Positions 10,901-26,749 are shown, counted from the stretch's first letter. The stretch is 64,000 nucleotides of DNA from Cucumis sativus (GCF_000004075.3 NC_026655.2:496001-560000), one strand, 5' to 3'. Made by a program: numbers and translations. The notes: generated by a model not told the origin, from the letters alone.

Positions 10901-13220
10901 CACCCAGTGTAGGCTTCATCCGAACAATGATCTCTTCAGAGATCAGGAACAGCACAAGATTCATCTTGATATAAATCATTGGCAGTGTGGATACTGTCGT
11001 AAAAGCTTTCGTGCTGAAAAATTTCTCGATAAGCATTTTGACAACAGACACAGCAATCTTCTGAATGTTGTATGTTCTTCATGTTATAATCATTGTTCAT
11101 AGTTATATTTTATTCTTTAAAGTTACTATATAACATGGTTATCGTTTTTGGGTCATGTCTTAGTACATGCTGTTATTTGGAATTGGCCATTTCATAATAC
11201 AAAGCTTTTCCATAGCATCATCTATATTTACTTGGATTTCATGTTATAGCAGGCAGAGGCAGTGTAGCATTTGGCTATTCACTAACATGTGTTTTCCTTC
11301 TGCTTCCTCTAATAATCAAATAAGAAGGTTTACTTTCATCAGTGTTTTGCTCAAGTATTTGAAAATCAGTGAACAATAAAAGAAAATTTTTATTGCAGTA
11401 ATCCTAAAGGCTAAAAACTAACTAATCAGGAAAGAGAACACTAGCAAGAGAGGAATGCAGAAAAGGAGAGGATCGCATATTTTCTGAAGAAACTCAAGAA
11501 ATTTACAAAGGGTCGTTCTTATTGTTTTGTGTCAGGATTGTAGAGTAGTTACACTGAAATCTCAGTCAAAGTAACCCCAGTTCCCATGTAGAAGCCGAGA
11601 AAGTCAGGCTATTTACAATCTCACCTTTACCCATCCATCTCTACCGCCATACATAGAAATTTCTCTCAAACCAAGAAAGTCATGATATGGTCAACCTCTT
11701 CTATACCCATCCTTCTCACCTTAAATAACTTGGGAACGTCTCTGAAACCACGGCTTCCTGGAAATTGCTACATGAAGCATAATTTGAAGCAACTTTCTTT
11801 CATCCTTGAAGCAACATGAAATGATGTGAAGAACGAAGTCCAATAACTCCGAATATTAGTGTTTATATTCATGGCTCTACGTTTCTTTTCTTAAGATATT
11901 TGTCTTATGTCCTTCCTACATCTGATGATTCTTAGACACGAGAATTTACACGATCCGTATACATGTAGAAACTAATAGTTTAAGAGAGTGGCTTTGCATG
12001 TAGATTGGCTCCCATTTTCACAAGGGGTTGCCAGGTTTTTCTAGCTTGGATTATTCTACTCAAGCAACTTCTATGCATTTTTCTGAACTCAGTTTGTGTA
12101 CTTTATTTCCTTGCTTTTGCGTTTGATTGCCATTGTTTAACTGCTATTAGTAAATGCAGAGCCACGGGAAGTGCTTGGCTGATTTATGTGGGGCATTACA
12201 TTGTGACCTAAAAATGGATATCAAGTCTCGTAAATCTAAATGCAAGCCTGCAGCTGCTGCTAGGAACAAGCATTTATGTGAGGTTGCTTAGTGGTACACA
12301 AAATGCTTGCTAATTTCTTGCCTTCTGTTTTGTGTAATCCCATCGTTCATTTCTACAAGTTCTTTAACAGAGTCTTGCTGATAGCTGTTTTCCAATTAAC
12401 GAGGGACCATCAGCAAACCGTCTTCATGGTAAGCTTCTTCCCCTACCCACCCACCCACACACACACACACACACCAAGTCCTTCTCCTTTTTCCTTTTTA
12501 CTTATAATAACCGTTCTTTTTCAAAGGTTCCTCATGGAATTGCTCATATTTTTTTAATTTAATGTCTGAGATACTCCGTAGAGTTGTTTCTTCACCAATT
12601 CTGTGGAGCTCATTCTTGCACTGGAAAACAAAAGCCATTTTCAAGAGGAGCAGCGGTGAGCCTTTAAACATAAGCCAATTGCTGAATACTTACAATTAAT
12701 ACGTCAAGCTGGTTTTCTGCTTGTAAAAAAATATTTTGTTTCCTACTTTAAAACATGTTACTCCCTTGTGGAATGACATGGTATTGGAGCCTTCCAATTT
12801 TATTTTATTATTTTTTTTTTCAAAAAAGAAAGGAAGAACTAACGAAAAAAAGAGAAAGAAGGGAATTGTTTATCATTTCGTATAAAAGTTTCTTTTCTTT
12901 TTTTTGGAACCGTATAATTATTCTTCTTACTTGTTTGGAGTTCCATTCTATGTTTCTTATTAAACTATTTTATATCTGCAGAGGCAACCAGGCATATTTT
13001 ACATGGCATCTTCAATATTGATTTTGATGCTGCTACCAATTTTCTATGTCATTGTCTATTTACACCGCAGGTACTCTATTTTACCTTGTAGCCTCATCCA
13101 AATAAGATTATGCCTTGATTCATAACCCCTTTTATGAGCGTCTTTTACAGAGAATCAAGAAATGGAATCGAAGTGCTGAAACGAATCTCAAAAGCTGGAC
13201 GTAAAAACAAACCCTTGTAA
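7990..13220 (+). CDS. Membrane-anchored C2H2-type zinc-finger protein
   Basis: Nine exons join in phase: 7990-8097, 9349-9374, 10681-10765, 10860-11069, 12160-12282, 12371-12428, 12582-12655, 12982-13070 and 13151-13220, giving 280 residues. The order is a hydrophobic signal peptide (residues about 8-28), an acidic linker, a finger WQCGYCRKSFRAEKFLDKH with a following histidine, then cysteine-rich segments (CLADLCGALHCD, HLCE, CGAHSCTG), one transmembrane helix near residues 230-253 and a short basic tail ending KNKPL. A secreted or lumenal finger with a C-terminal membrane anchor argues against a DNA-binding factor; the extra cysteines may form disulfides. I recognise it as a conserved family of unknown function and give no symbol. 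Introns 1 and 2 are over 1.2 kb each; I could not classify their content. Confidence 0.8.
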
Positions 13221-14297
13221 CTGGTAGCACCTTTTCCCCCGTTCCTATGAAAACTACATTATTACATTTTTAATCTCGTCAACTTCTGGGACTTTGTTTA
13301 TGTCCGAGGGTAGTATATCATAGCCAAATGTCCTTTAGCCAGGCATCATCTAAATGTAAATTGGATATATCTTGCCTTATACTGATTAAGTTTTTTCCCG
13401 ATCATTTGCATCATTCTTTAGCATCATCTATCTAGTTATTAAGATGATTATGGAGGTAACTGCTATCTAATTTGTGTCGGTTCTATTAAAATTTTTCTTC
13501 TCCTTTTTCTATAATAAAGATAATTAAAAGATAGTGGATACTAGAGATTGATTGCCAATGTGCATGCTGTGTTTGTATTTAATATTCTTCGATGCACGTT
13601 AGCAACGACTGTGAATGTCAAAGGCACCATACAATCTAGAGCAGGATAAACCAGTTTTATCAGCCACGCGCATATATTTAGACAAGTTTTGAGACTTATT
13701 AGTCTGGAAAACAAATTTTCTTTTTCCCTCTCAATAACCACACCTTTCCTTGAAGAAATGTGAGTTTCTTACAAGCCGTGCTAGGTCAGTCACGAAAGGG
13801 GCCTTAAAAGTATGCAAATCCATCTTTCCCTTTTTCGAATTGACCTTTCACTCCATTAAAGGTTATGCTCGGTCAGTCTTGTTTTCAAGATTTCGTGCCT
13901 TTTCATAATTTGACTACAAATTAATTCCAGCTTTGAAACGTAATAGCTCACCTCTTCCATGAATCAGTTTTCAGAAAACAGTGATCTCGGCCCAACTGCT
14001 AACCTGATTAGAAGTTCATCCGTCATTGTCTTATTTAGCTTGCTGGTTTAGTCATACTTCACTGCAACTCCCATGAAGAGAATCCTTTCTATGGTATGTG
14101 ATTAGCATAACTTTCTAATCAGAACAATTATTTCGGATTAATCAGCATGGTTCTCATTGCCAGATGCATGATCCTATACTGTCTTAAAAAGTCGGCAATA
14201 TTTTAGTCTTCTTTACAGGCGAAGTAACAGAAATGTGAAATGGAACACAAGATTTGGTATCAGGAAAGGCCAATCAAACCAGATTGGAATTTAACCT
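13221..14297. other. Convergent intergenic region
   Basis: This lies between the 3' ends of the zinc-finger gene and the HemW-like gene, so it holds two 3' UTRs. No open frame here looks like a gene and I see no strong repeat. Confidence 0.5.
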
Positions 14298-16035
14298 TCA
14301 GGGAGATATGACTCGAAATGCAAGAGAGATCAATTCATTTGATAATAAAAACCCATCTGGATCACTAAGTCGAATGTGCCGCAGCCTTGTAAAATTATCT
14401 TCTTTCCTCAATAACAAGCCATCGCATTCATCAACTGTAAGAGCTCTCCTCTGCTCATCTAAGCAAACCACATGACCACTTTTGATGTAAGGTTCATAGG
14501 CCCTACAAAGTTCATGGACAAGACGACCATCATATACTTTTCCAAATGATTGCAAATCAAGGCCTGAGGAAGTTCTGAGAGAGAGCATCACGACATCCAT
14601 AGCCATGTCTTTGACATCAACATCATTATTTCCACGGCAATCCACCAGCCCCTTCTCTAAGTTCTGTACATAATTTGTGTATTCCTTCAACTTCCGTGGC
14701 CTTGAGAACCTCAATCCGCCGAGATAACTAGCTGCCCCTAAACCAAAACCATAGAAGGGATTGTTCTTCCAGTAAGTAGAATTGTGCTTGCACTCGAACG
14801 AACTCTTACAGTAACTACTGATCTCATAATGGCTATAACCTCCCTCGGCAAGTGCTCTTGAAGCCATTCTGTAGAATCCAGCTGAATCTGTGTCAGAAGG
14901 CAATGGAAATTCCCCTGGCTTGTACCTGCACACGCCTGTTCAAATTAGTAGCAATCTATAGGTCTAAATACTAATTTGGTCCCTCTGTATTTTCAACTTT
15001 TGTTCGTTTTGATCCCTATGCTCTTCAAAGTGACTACTTCGATCCTTTAAAAATGAAAATAAAGGGACTAAAATGGTCCATTTTAAAAAGTTTTAATGCT
15101 AGAGTGAACTAAAGATGAAGCACAGCGACCCGAATGAACTAAAGTTGAAAACATAGAAACCAAAATGAGGACTAAAGTAGTATTTAAACTCATTCAAAAC
15201 CATTCATAACCAACGCTACTACTTACAATATCCCAAATTTTGTGTCTTCTTCAACTTGCAAATCATATACTGAAACATGAGTTGGTTGTGCTTCAATGGT
15301 GAGGCGTAAGCTCTCTTCCCACATTGAAGCTGTCTGGTGAGGTAGAGAAGAAATGAGATCCATACTCCAGTTTTTAGGCCCACAAAACTTGATAATCTCA
15401 ATAGCCTCATAAACTTCATCAACTCCATGAGCCCTTCCACAAGCCTTGAGTAACTCTTCCTGAAATGCCTGAACACCCAAAGACACTCTGTTCACATCCA
15501 ACTTCATCAAACCCTCCATTTTCTTAGCATCAAAAGTCCCCGGGTCCATTTCAATAGAGATTTCAGCATCCTTAGCCAACCCGAATTTCGTTCGCAACAC
15601 ATCTAAAATCACCGAAACAAGCCTGGGCGGCACTAAAGAAGGGGTACCACCTCCAAAGAAGACAGTTTCGAGTGGCTGGTTGGTTTGGAATTCTGACTTC
15701 GTAGCATTAATTTCACGACAAAGTAACTCTACATAGTGCTGAATTCGAGGGTCGTCGTCAGTTTGGCTGGAAGAAGATCCCAAAGCGACAATGGGGAAGT
15801 CACAGTAGTGGCAGCGCTTTCGACAAAAAGGGAGGTGGATGTAGGCTGATGCAGGAGGGATGGTAGTAGTGGGCGTTTTGGTTGAGGCATTTTCTCGAAC
15901 AGCTGGCGTGATATGTGCACAGAAATTGGGCATGGTGCACAGAGATGCTACTTCAGGCAGATTGGGTTTTCTGCTTGATAGGGTGAAGAAAATGGGAAGA
16001 AGGGTTGATTTTGGAATGAGGTGATGAAGTTTCAT
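14298..16035 (-). CDS. HemW/RSAD1-like radical-SAM protein
   Basis: Two exons, 15227-16035 and 14925 down to 14298, join to 478 residues. The radical-SAM cluster motif CRKRCHYCDF gives C71, C75 and C78 (CxxxCxxC). GGGTPSL and SMDLISSLP follow, and the second exon carries HNSTYW, the signature I associate with HemW. Proteins of this group are widely annotated as oxygen-independent coproporphyrinogen III oxidase, but HemW members bind heme and are thought to act as heme chaperones rather than oxidases. The first 55 or so residues are poor in acidic residues and rich in Ser/Pro/Lys, which suggests an organelle-targeting peptide. The only intron holds a foldback element. ELP3 lies upstream on the same strand, about 1 kb away. 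Confidence 0.88.
14965..15186. mobile_element. Foldback/MITE-like element in HemW intron
   Basis: The two ends are imperfect inverted repeats: the left begins TAAATACTAATTTGGTCC and the right, read on the minus strand, begins TAAATACTACTTTAGTCC. Both then share TTTTCAACTTT. The element is about 222 bp, has no coding capacity and fits wholly within the intron. It resembles the abundant plant repeats built on 'TTTGGTCCCT' words. Confidence 0.6.
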
Positions 16036-17099
16036 GGCAGCGAAGAAGAGGGGAGAGCGTTGCGGATATTTGAATCAACTGACGGAATTTTATAGGGAAC
16101 AAGACATAATATGGATTCATATAAATATCTGAACACTGAACAGCCACCCTTTTTATTTGTTTATTTTGGTTTTTAGTTTATATTTGAAGATAGATTTTTT
16201 AAGCGATCATTCATGCAAGATATTCTCAAATATAGCAAAGTATTACTTGTTGAGTATATCAGTAATTAAACAAAAAACAATTTAGAAAAAAATAATCCAA
16301 AAACACATTTTTTTCCGTATAATATGACAAGTAATTTGATATATTAGATAACTATCTGTTTTTAAATTTATTAATTCTTGCAATTCAAAATATTTATTAA
16401 TTCTTACGATTCAAAATATGTGTAACATGATTTTTATAATTATACTTCTCTTTTCTACTTTTATAAACGTTCTATAAAACATTATATTTCATTTAATTTG
16501 GTAGATTAAATTAATTTATCTTTATTAGAATATTTATTATATAATAAACTAAAATTATTTTTTAAATATAGTAAAATGTACTAAAATATTTAAAAATTAC
16601 ATTAGAATATTAGATGAACTGTGATAGTAGTTTGGATAGGATAATAATCTAGATAGATAGATAGATGGTAATATATGACTATTTATAAATATTTTCAAAG
16701 TATATTATTAAAAATCAAACATTTTATTATAAGAAATAAAATTTTACTATAAACAAATATTTCCATATTAACTTACCTACCAAATAAGCCCCTAAATTTC
16801 TTGGAGGATGGCTTAATTAAGGCTTAAATTTTTATTAAGCTCTGAATAAAACACATTGACAATTGTATCAATTTTTAACTTGAGAGAAAGAGAGAGAGAG
16901 AAACTCCACTTTTGAGTTTCCATATTGATATTGCAAAGCCAATCTAAACAGAAGAACTTTGTGAAAATATCTACAACCAAAAATGAAGGGGAGAACACTT
17001 CTGGAGGGTGGACAATAAAAGGAAAATGAAGCATACAACATAGCATTTAACTAATAATACCATCGTAACAAAATTGATTCATAATATAATTCAAACTCG
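16036..17099. other. Intergenic, AT-rich
   Basis: This holds the HemW-like promoter near 16036-16200 and the ELP3 3' UTR near 16900-17099, with an AG-rich run at about 16872-16890 and a GATA tetranucleotide run near 16653-16666. No gene is seen. Confidence 0.5.
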
Positions 17100-20481
<3,382 letters not shown>

Positions 20482-21368
20482 GAGAACAGAAAAAACCTTC
20501 TCCGTAACACTAACCTTTCTTTCTTAGGCACCAAAATAATTTAGGAGTTTTAACATTTACAACATTAAAATATTAAACCCTTTACCCATTCAAAAGACGC
20601 AAATACCCTTATCCATACATTTAAAGCATAAATCTTTCCCTTTTTAGACTTAGTAACAATTTGATTCCCATTTCCATCGTTATATTTGTGATAATCGTTG
20701 AAAATAGTAAATTTGATCCAATATAATAAAATTGTCAAAATCTATCACTCTTAGATACGAATATATTTCTATCACTAACATTGATATAAATGTATTAGTT
20801 TCTATCATTGATAAAATTTAAAATTTTGCTATAATCTGTAAATATTTTAATTTATTTTATTATTTTAAAAAATGTTTCTACAATTTATAGTTTTGTTTGA
20901 CCAAAATATTACAACTATTTGAATAAAAAAACAAAAGAAATTTAAAAACATGAGAAGATGGAAATGTTTCTTCAAACATATTTTATCCGTTAAAAAGATC
21001 TAATTGTTAATTCGACCATTTATTTACTATTATATCGTGATGTTTTATATTTGTGGTGTAGATTATACTTTACATATAAAATAAACACTTCTCAGGTAAT
21101 CACTTCTATCCAAATAATTGTAACATAAGATAGGAAATTATAAGAGTGAAATAGAAGGTAAAGTAGATCCTTTAATGCAATGTTTTAATCCGTATAAACG
21201 ACGTCGTGTAGAGGAAGATCTTGGTGGCGCGCAGCCCATGCAACGGCCCACCCAACAAACACACAAATCTGTGGTGCTCCCGCGGATAAGCTCAGTCACA
21301 AAAGCCGTTAAAATCCTCAACTGAATTCCCACTTGAGTAATTCACAAGAAGAAGGAGACTGGATTCCA
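20482..21368. promoter_or_regulatory. Divergent promoter region between ELP3 and CbbY
   Basis: The two genes are head to head with 887 bp between start codons. The middle is very AT-rich and contains one copy of a dispersed AT-rich repeat (about 20685-20870, with TCTATCA and TGATAA words). Towards CbbY the sequence becomes GC-richer (GGCGCGCAGCCC near 21226). Individual sites could not be assigned. Confidence 0.5.
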
Positions 21369-24358
21369 ATGGCGTCCACAACACTCTCCCTCTCCTCGCC
21401 CTCCATTTCCGGTTCTACAACGCCTTGTCTTCCCCATACTGCCACCACCGTCGCTTATTTCAAACCCCATAACAGAAGTTTCTCTACTTCTCTCTTGGGT
21501 AAAAGCCTAAGTTTGTATCCAACATCGAGAATCCGGCCAACAGACGCTAAGAATGCTTCTAATGGGATCACTTGTCAGGCTTCTTCTATTCTTCCGTCTG
21601 CTCTTCTTTTTGATTGCGATGGGGTTCTTGTCGATACTGAAAAGGATGGCCATCGGATTTCCTTCAATGAAACTTTTGAAGAGGTTTTACTCTTTTCTTC
21701 ACTATTTCCTTTTTTGTTTGTCTATGTCTCTGTCTATGATTATTGATTTAGTTTACGGTAATGTAGGGCTATTTTTAGTACTTGGTCATGGTATGAACTT
21801 CAATGAACTGAATGGCATTTAGATGATTAATTTTGTTTTCTGTTTCAATTGGTTGAATCTGGAGAATCAAGCAACATGGGTTTAGACTAGTTTTGATTTC
21901 TGGTTAACCCAATCTAACGATACTGTAATTGAAACGATTTCACAGAAAGAATTGGGCGTTACTTGGGATGTAGATTTGTATGGTGAGTTACTCAAAATTG
22001 GTGGTGGAAAGGAAAGGTAATTGACTTTTTTGGTCTCATAAATTTGATCAGCTGTGAGATCTTGATGATTTAAGTTCATTTGCACTCAAAGTAAGAGCTC
22101 GGCATCGGAATAAGGTTATTTTTTCTCGTTGAAGTTCTTGGAGGATAATGTTGACAATGATTCTATGATATTTGACTGTTGTAGGATGACAGCGTACTTC
22201 AATAAAGTTGGATGGCCAGAAAAGGCTCCCAAGGATGAAGATGAAAGAAAGGCATTCATTGCTGGACTCCACAAACGAAAGACAGATTTGTTCATGGCCC
22301 TTATTGAGAAGCAATTACTACCGCTTCGACCTGGTGTTGCAAAGTTAGTTTGTTACCTCTCTAACTCCCTTGACCTTGATGCTCATTGCAATAATGCGGC
22401 AATTAGAAAATGCATAACCATGATGAAAAGACATTAAAATATTTTATGAAAAATTCCAAGACAGTTTTAGCCCTCTGCTATTTGGTTTACTTGGTAGTTA
22501 GTATGGTACTGTTCTGTGTTCTCATTGGCATAGTCCTCAGATTGCTCTGCTTTAACTAATCTACACAAAGCAATTAAACTTCTCATTTTTATCCCTTGGA
22601 AAATTCGCCACGGCCATATGTGTGATTGGTAATTTTTAAGTGAGTACATGCACAAGGACTTTTCTATGTTATTGAGATAGTTGTATTTAAATCATGTAGG
22701 CTAATTGATCAGGCATTAGGAAAAGGAGTGAAAGTTGCCGTTTGTAGCACTTCCAACGAGAAGGCGGTATGCACTACCAGGTTCTTATAAGATTAGTAGC
22801 CTGTATTTGTAATCTTCATGATTCCTACTATATTGTTGTTCAATTGTTTTGCTTCTATCAAATTGTACTCACTGCAAAAAAACTATCCGTTTTTTGTTAT
22901 TACTAGATTAATTGAAATATCGTTTCTTCATCTGCTTATGATTGTACCAGCTGAACTTCATCCATTCAATTGTAGGTCTCTGCGATAGTATCGTTTCTAC
23001 TGGGATCGCAACGAGCTGAGCAAATCAAGATATTTGCAGGAGATGTAGTGCCTCGAAAGAAGCCTGATCCAGTATGATTCTATCTCTCTAAAGTCTCTAT
23101 TTTTGATTGCTAATATCAAGATATCTAGAGAGCAATGAAATTTCCCTTGATTTTAGTTTTTTCTTTGTTGAAGTGATTAGTTTATCCGTACTTGTTAAAA
23201 TGGAGAACTACTTTTTGCTTTACTCTTTCACGCGGTCATCGGTGGAAATATGTTCTAACATCCATCTACTTTAGATTTACTAAAAGTGTTGACCAACTAA
23301 TCTTTAACATAAAGAGAAGTTAGTGCTTTGTTAAAACTAACTTGTCTTTCTTCATTGCAGGCTATCTATATTTTAGCAGCCAACACCCTTGGTGTTGATC
23401 CTTCAAGGTACGTCGTGATACCTAGAAATAAGAATATATATAGGTTCGATTTAATAACCATTTAGTTTTTTATTTATAATTTAAAAAAAAAATTTATAAC
23501 TTCTTTACAAGAATAATTTTTTAAAAAATATTCTTTTTAGTTTTCTAAATTTGGCTTGAAATTCTAAAAAATGAATAACAAAACAAAGAAATCTACAAAT
23601 GGAAGTTGTATTTATATGTTTAATTTTAAAAATCTAATGGGTATCAAACGAAACCTTAATGTTTTCATAGGCTCGTATGATTGACTGTTTGATAGAATCA
23701 CTTGAAAATTGCCTCATTTTCTAAGCTTAGTCATAATGAACTAACTAAATCATGTTGATGTTCTTAAGGGTTCTTTTTTTCTTCATGACTTAGTCTTTGT
23801 ACTAATGGCATTCATGTGACAGAAAGTTAACGCACTTGCTATTTTTGTAGTTGTGTTGTGGTGGAGGACAGTGCCATTGGTCTTGCAGCTGCCAAAGCTG
23901 CTGGAATGAAGTGCATAGTAACAAAGAGTGGGTGAGTTTCTCGTCCAACACTATACATATAGTAAACACCTCTATGGCTTAGTTTATTGGAATATATTGT
24001 TTTTGCGAGTTCAGGTATCAAATATTTTGCACATTTGTAAAGTATCTCAGGTAAAGCTAAATACTTGTTTTGTTTTAGAATGGTATCCTATTCATTTCTT
24101 CCACAAGATCATAAGCAGTTGTTCGCCTTTATTGTTACTATATCCTTATAACCGTAGATATGGTTCTATAACACATACAAATATACTTTCTTTTCTTCTC
24201 TAAGGTGAAATCTTCGTCTTAATTCGTGTTTCAGGTACACAGCTGAGGAAGATTTTCTAAATGCAGATGCTGTATTTGACTGCATTGGAGACCCTCCAGA
24301 AGAGCGTTTTGATTTGACATTCTGTGGAAGCCTTCTTGAGAAGCAGTATGTCAGCTAG
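21369..24358 (+). CDS. CBBY: CbbY-like HAD phosphatase, chloroplast
   Basis: Eight exons join in phase: 21369-21683, 21946-22016, 22185-22343, 22700-22766, 22976-23071, 23361-23407, 23851-23931 and 24235-24358, giving 319 residues, matching my recollection of the Arabidopsis protein. Residues 1-70 are Ser/Thr-rich without acidic residues, a typical plastid transit peptide. HAD motifs follow in order: LLFDCDGVLVDTE (nucleophile Asp), VCSTSNEKA, the lysine in VPRKKPDP and VVVEDSAIGLAAAKAAG. CbbY hydrolyses xylulose-1,5-bisphosphate, a misfire product and inhibitor of Rubisco, in the stroma. ATG at 21369 is chosen because it opens the transit peptide; the frame is open further upstream but has no ATG there. 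Confidence 0.93.
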
Positions 24359-24521
24359 AGCCTGCAAGCACCAATGCATAATTTTCATGTACTAAAAACC
24401 AAGCAAACGTCACACTTTTTGACGTTTATGAATTCAAAATATAGAGATGTCAGGTCATGCTTCTTGACTTAAATCTTTGTATTTAAACCTTACATATATG
24501 TATGTCAATTTGTTGATATAT

Positions 24522-24598
24522 CCTTCGTTTTGCTCTTGTAAATCAATACAAGAGCAAATTTCGTTTTGCTCTTGTAAATCAATACAAGAGCAAATTTC
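24522..24598. repeat. Tandem duplicated hairpin after CbbY
   Basis: A 36-bp unit occurs twice in a row. Each unit contains the inverted arms GCTCTTGTA and TACAAGAGC around a six-base loop AATCAA. It lies about 165 bp past the CbbY stop codon, so it is either in the 3' UTR or just after the polyadenylation site. Confidence 0.9.
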
Positions 24599-25108
24599 TT
24601 ATATTTGAATTCTCATACTTCATGTTGCTATTCTTCTATTCTCCCATTTCCTAAGTTTAAATTATCTAATAAACATTTTGTGGTTTTTAAACAATACAAT
24701 AGGTTAGTTAACTTTTTTCTTTTATTCTTAGCATCTCCAAATATAACCAAAAAATCTCCAAATATAACAAAAAAAAAAAAAAAAAACAAATGAATATATC
24801 AAAAGATATGGGATTCACAAAATTATGGAAATTTTGGATGATTGATCAAAATAAAAATTTAGGAGCCTATACAATTAGTAGACAAATATCTAATCAAATA
24901 CTTTATACAAAGCTACATTTTATTTAAAGGTAACCTAATCAGCTACACTTCTTAAATAAATAACTACGGAATAAAATAAAGTTGCATTGAACTCTAAAGC
25001 ACCTTCTAAAGTCATATAATCAAAACACACTGTCTTCTTCCTCCTTCAACACGAGAAGAGAAGAAAATCCTTTTTAGGGTTCTGTAGTTGAGTTTGTAGT
25101 TGGTTTCC
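24599..25108. other. Intergenic, promoter of BAHD gene
   Basis: AT-rich with an A-run near 24769-24786. No gene is seen. The last 100 bp, pyrimidine- and AAG-rich, are likely the 5' UTR of the acyltransferase. Confidence 0.4.
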
Positions 25109-26380
25109 ATGGAGGATGTCGGTGTGGAGATCATTGCAGTGGACATTATCAAACCCTCTTCTTCAACTCCAAATTACTTTCAACTTTCTTTGATCGATCA
25201 AATGGCGCCTCCCTCTTACATGCCCGCCATTTTTTTCTATCTTCCTCAGAATTCTCAAAATATTGTTCATCAGATTAGGGCTTCTCTCTCTCGAACCCTA
25301 ACTCGCTTCTATCCCTTGGCCGGAACCATGCCTGAGCGATTCTACGTTGATTGCGACGACTCTGGAGTTGAGTTTTCTGAAGGCAAAATTGATTGTGAGA
25401 TTTCAGTTCTCTTGAAGAATCCTGAAATCCGCATTTTGCACCGTTTGCTTCCACTTGTTTTTACCTCTCATTCTGCTGATTCCAAGTTTCTGCTCGCCGT
25501 TCGGTTGACTCACTTCATCTGCGGCGGTGTAGCTGTGGCTGTTTGTCTTTCGCACAAGCTTGCCGATGGGGCTTCTGCTGCTGGATTTGTTAAAGCCTGG
25601 GCCGCGGAAGCTAGAGGAGGTAATAGTAACTCTATTTTGGAGCCTAATTTTGATGCTGTAAAACTCTTTCCATGTAGAAAAATTCCAGGTTTTAAGCGAG
25701 GAATCGAGGCTTCAAAAGAGAAGATCTCGACTAAGAGATTTGTGTTTGCCAAATCCGACATAGACGTGTTAAAATCTCTCGCTGTTGGTACCGGTGGTGG
25801 CTCCGTTGCGAAACCTCCGTCGCGTGTGGTGGCTGTTTCGGCCTTTATTTGGCTAAGATTAATGGCACTGGCTCGAACAAGACCGGTGAAAGCAAAGGTG
25901 TTTGGAGCGCTATATCCGGTAGACTTGCGAGCAAGGATGGATCCGCCATTGCCAGAAAATTCGTTTGGCAATGTCTCCTGGTTTACAATAGCAACATCCC
26001 CGGTGGAGATCAATGAAGATTTACCTCTTCTGGTGGCTAAAGTAAGAACCGCTATACAGGAAATCGACTCCGGTTTTGTGAAGAAACTAGAAGATTCAGA
26101 ACACTTGTTGGAATTGATGAAGCAAGTGGACAAACAACTCTCCAGTGGTGAGGTACATCTCTGGAGCTTTACTAGTTGGTGTAGATTTCCTGTTTATGAA
26201 GCTGATTTTGGATGGGGAAAGCCCACTTGGGTTTGTAGTCCGAGTAGGCCTTTTAGAAATTCAGTCGTTTTAATGGATACTTCTGATGGTGATGGTGTTG
26301 AAGCTTGGGTGAACTTGAAGGAAGAAGACATGGCCATCTTCGAAAAAGACGAAGAGCTTCTTTCCTTTTGCTCGGATTAG
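25109..26380 (+). CDS. BAHD-family acyltransferase
   Basis: An intronless frame of 423 residues starts at the ATG at 25109. Both BAHD signatures are present: the catalytic HxxxD motif as HKLAD (H149, D153) in CLSHKLADGASAAGF, and the structural DFGWG at about residues 366-370. The N-terminal block (IIKPSSSTP, LIDQMAPPSYMP) and length resemble the vinorine-synthase/alcohol acyltransferase clade. BAHD enzymes move an acyl group from acyl-CoA to an alcohol or amine in the cytosol; the acceptor cannot be told from sequence. No second BAHD copy is seen nearby, so this is not a tandem array in the window. Confidence 0.93.
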   Translation: MEDVGVEIIAVDIIKPSSSTPNYFQLSLIDQMAPPSYMPAIFFYLPQNSQNIVHQIRASLSRTLTRFYPLAGTMPERFYVDCDDSGVEFSEGKIDCEISVLLKNPEIRILHRLLPLVFTSHSADSKFLLAVRLTHFICGGVAVAVCLSHKLADGASAAGFVKAWAAEARGGNSNSILEPNFDAVKLFPCRKIPGFKRGIEASKEKISTKRFVFAKSDIDVLKSLAVGTGGGSVAKPPSRVVAVSAFIWLRLMALARTRPVKAKVFGALYPVDLRARMDPPLPENSFGNVSWFTIATSPVEINEDLPLLVAKVRTAIQEIDSGFVKKLEDSEHLLELMKQVDKQLSSGEVHLWSFTSWCRFPVYEADFGWGKPTWVCSPSRPFRNSVVLMDTSDGDGVEAWVNLKEEDMAIFEKDEELLSFCSD

Positions 26381-26749
26381 CTTTTAATGTCGTTTGGCTT
26401 CTTTCTGTTCTGTTTCTGAAATGAAATCCAAACCCAAATCCCGAGCCATTTTTTGCACACCAAACAACAAACACTTCAAACCTTTTTATTCCATCTGTTC
26501 GATGAACAGAATAATGCCAAACACTCAACACTTGGAATTTTAAAAACTTATAAAAGAAAGAAACAGTTCCATGTTTTCATCAAACTCAATCCCGAATTTG
26601 GTTATTTATGAAACAAACATGGGTGGTGACAAATGCAATGAACAAAGACAACACAGAAAGAGACAACCATCCAACAAACATAGTTGTTTTTTTCTTTCAT
26701 TAATTTCCTCTTTGGGAACTAATTGGACAACAACCTTAGCGTAGGTTTT

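Noticed and set aside
25510-26133. 207-codon minus-strand frame inside the BAHD gene
   Set aside because: It is wholly antisense to a well-supported acyltransferase and has no recognisable domain; long antisense frames are common in GC-balanced intronless genes.
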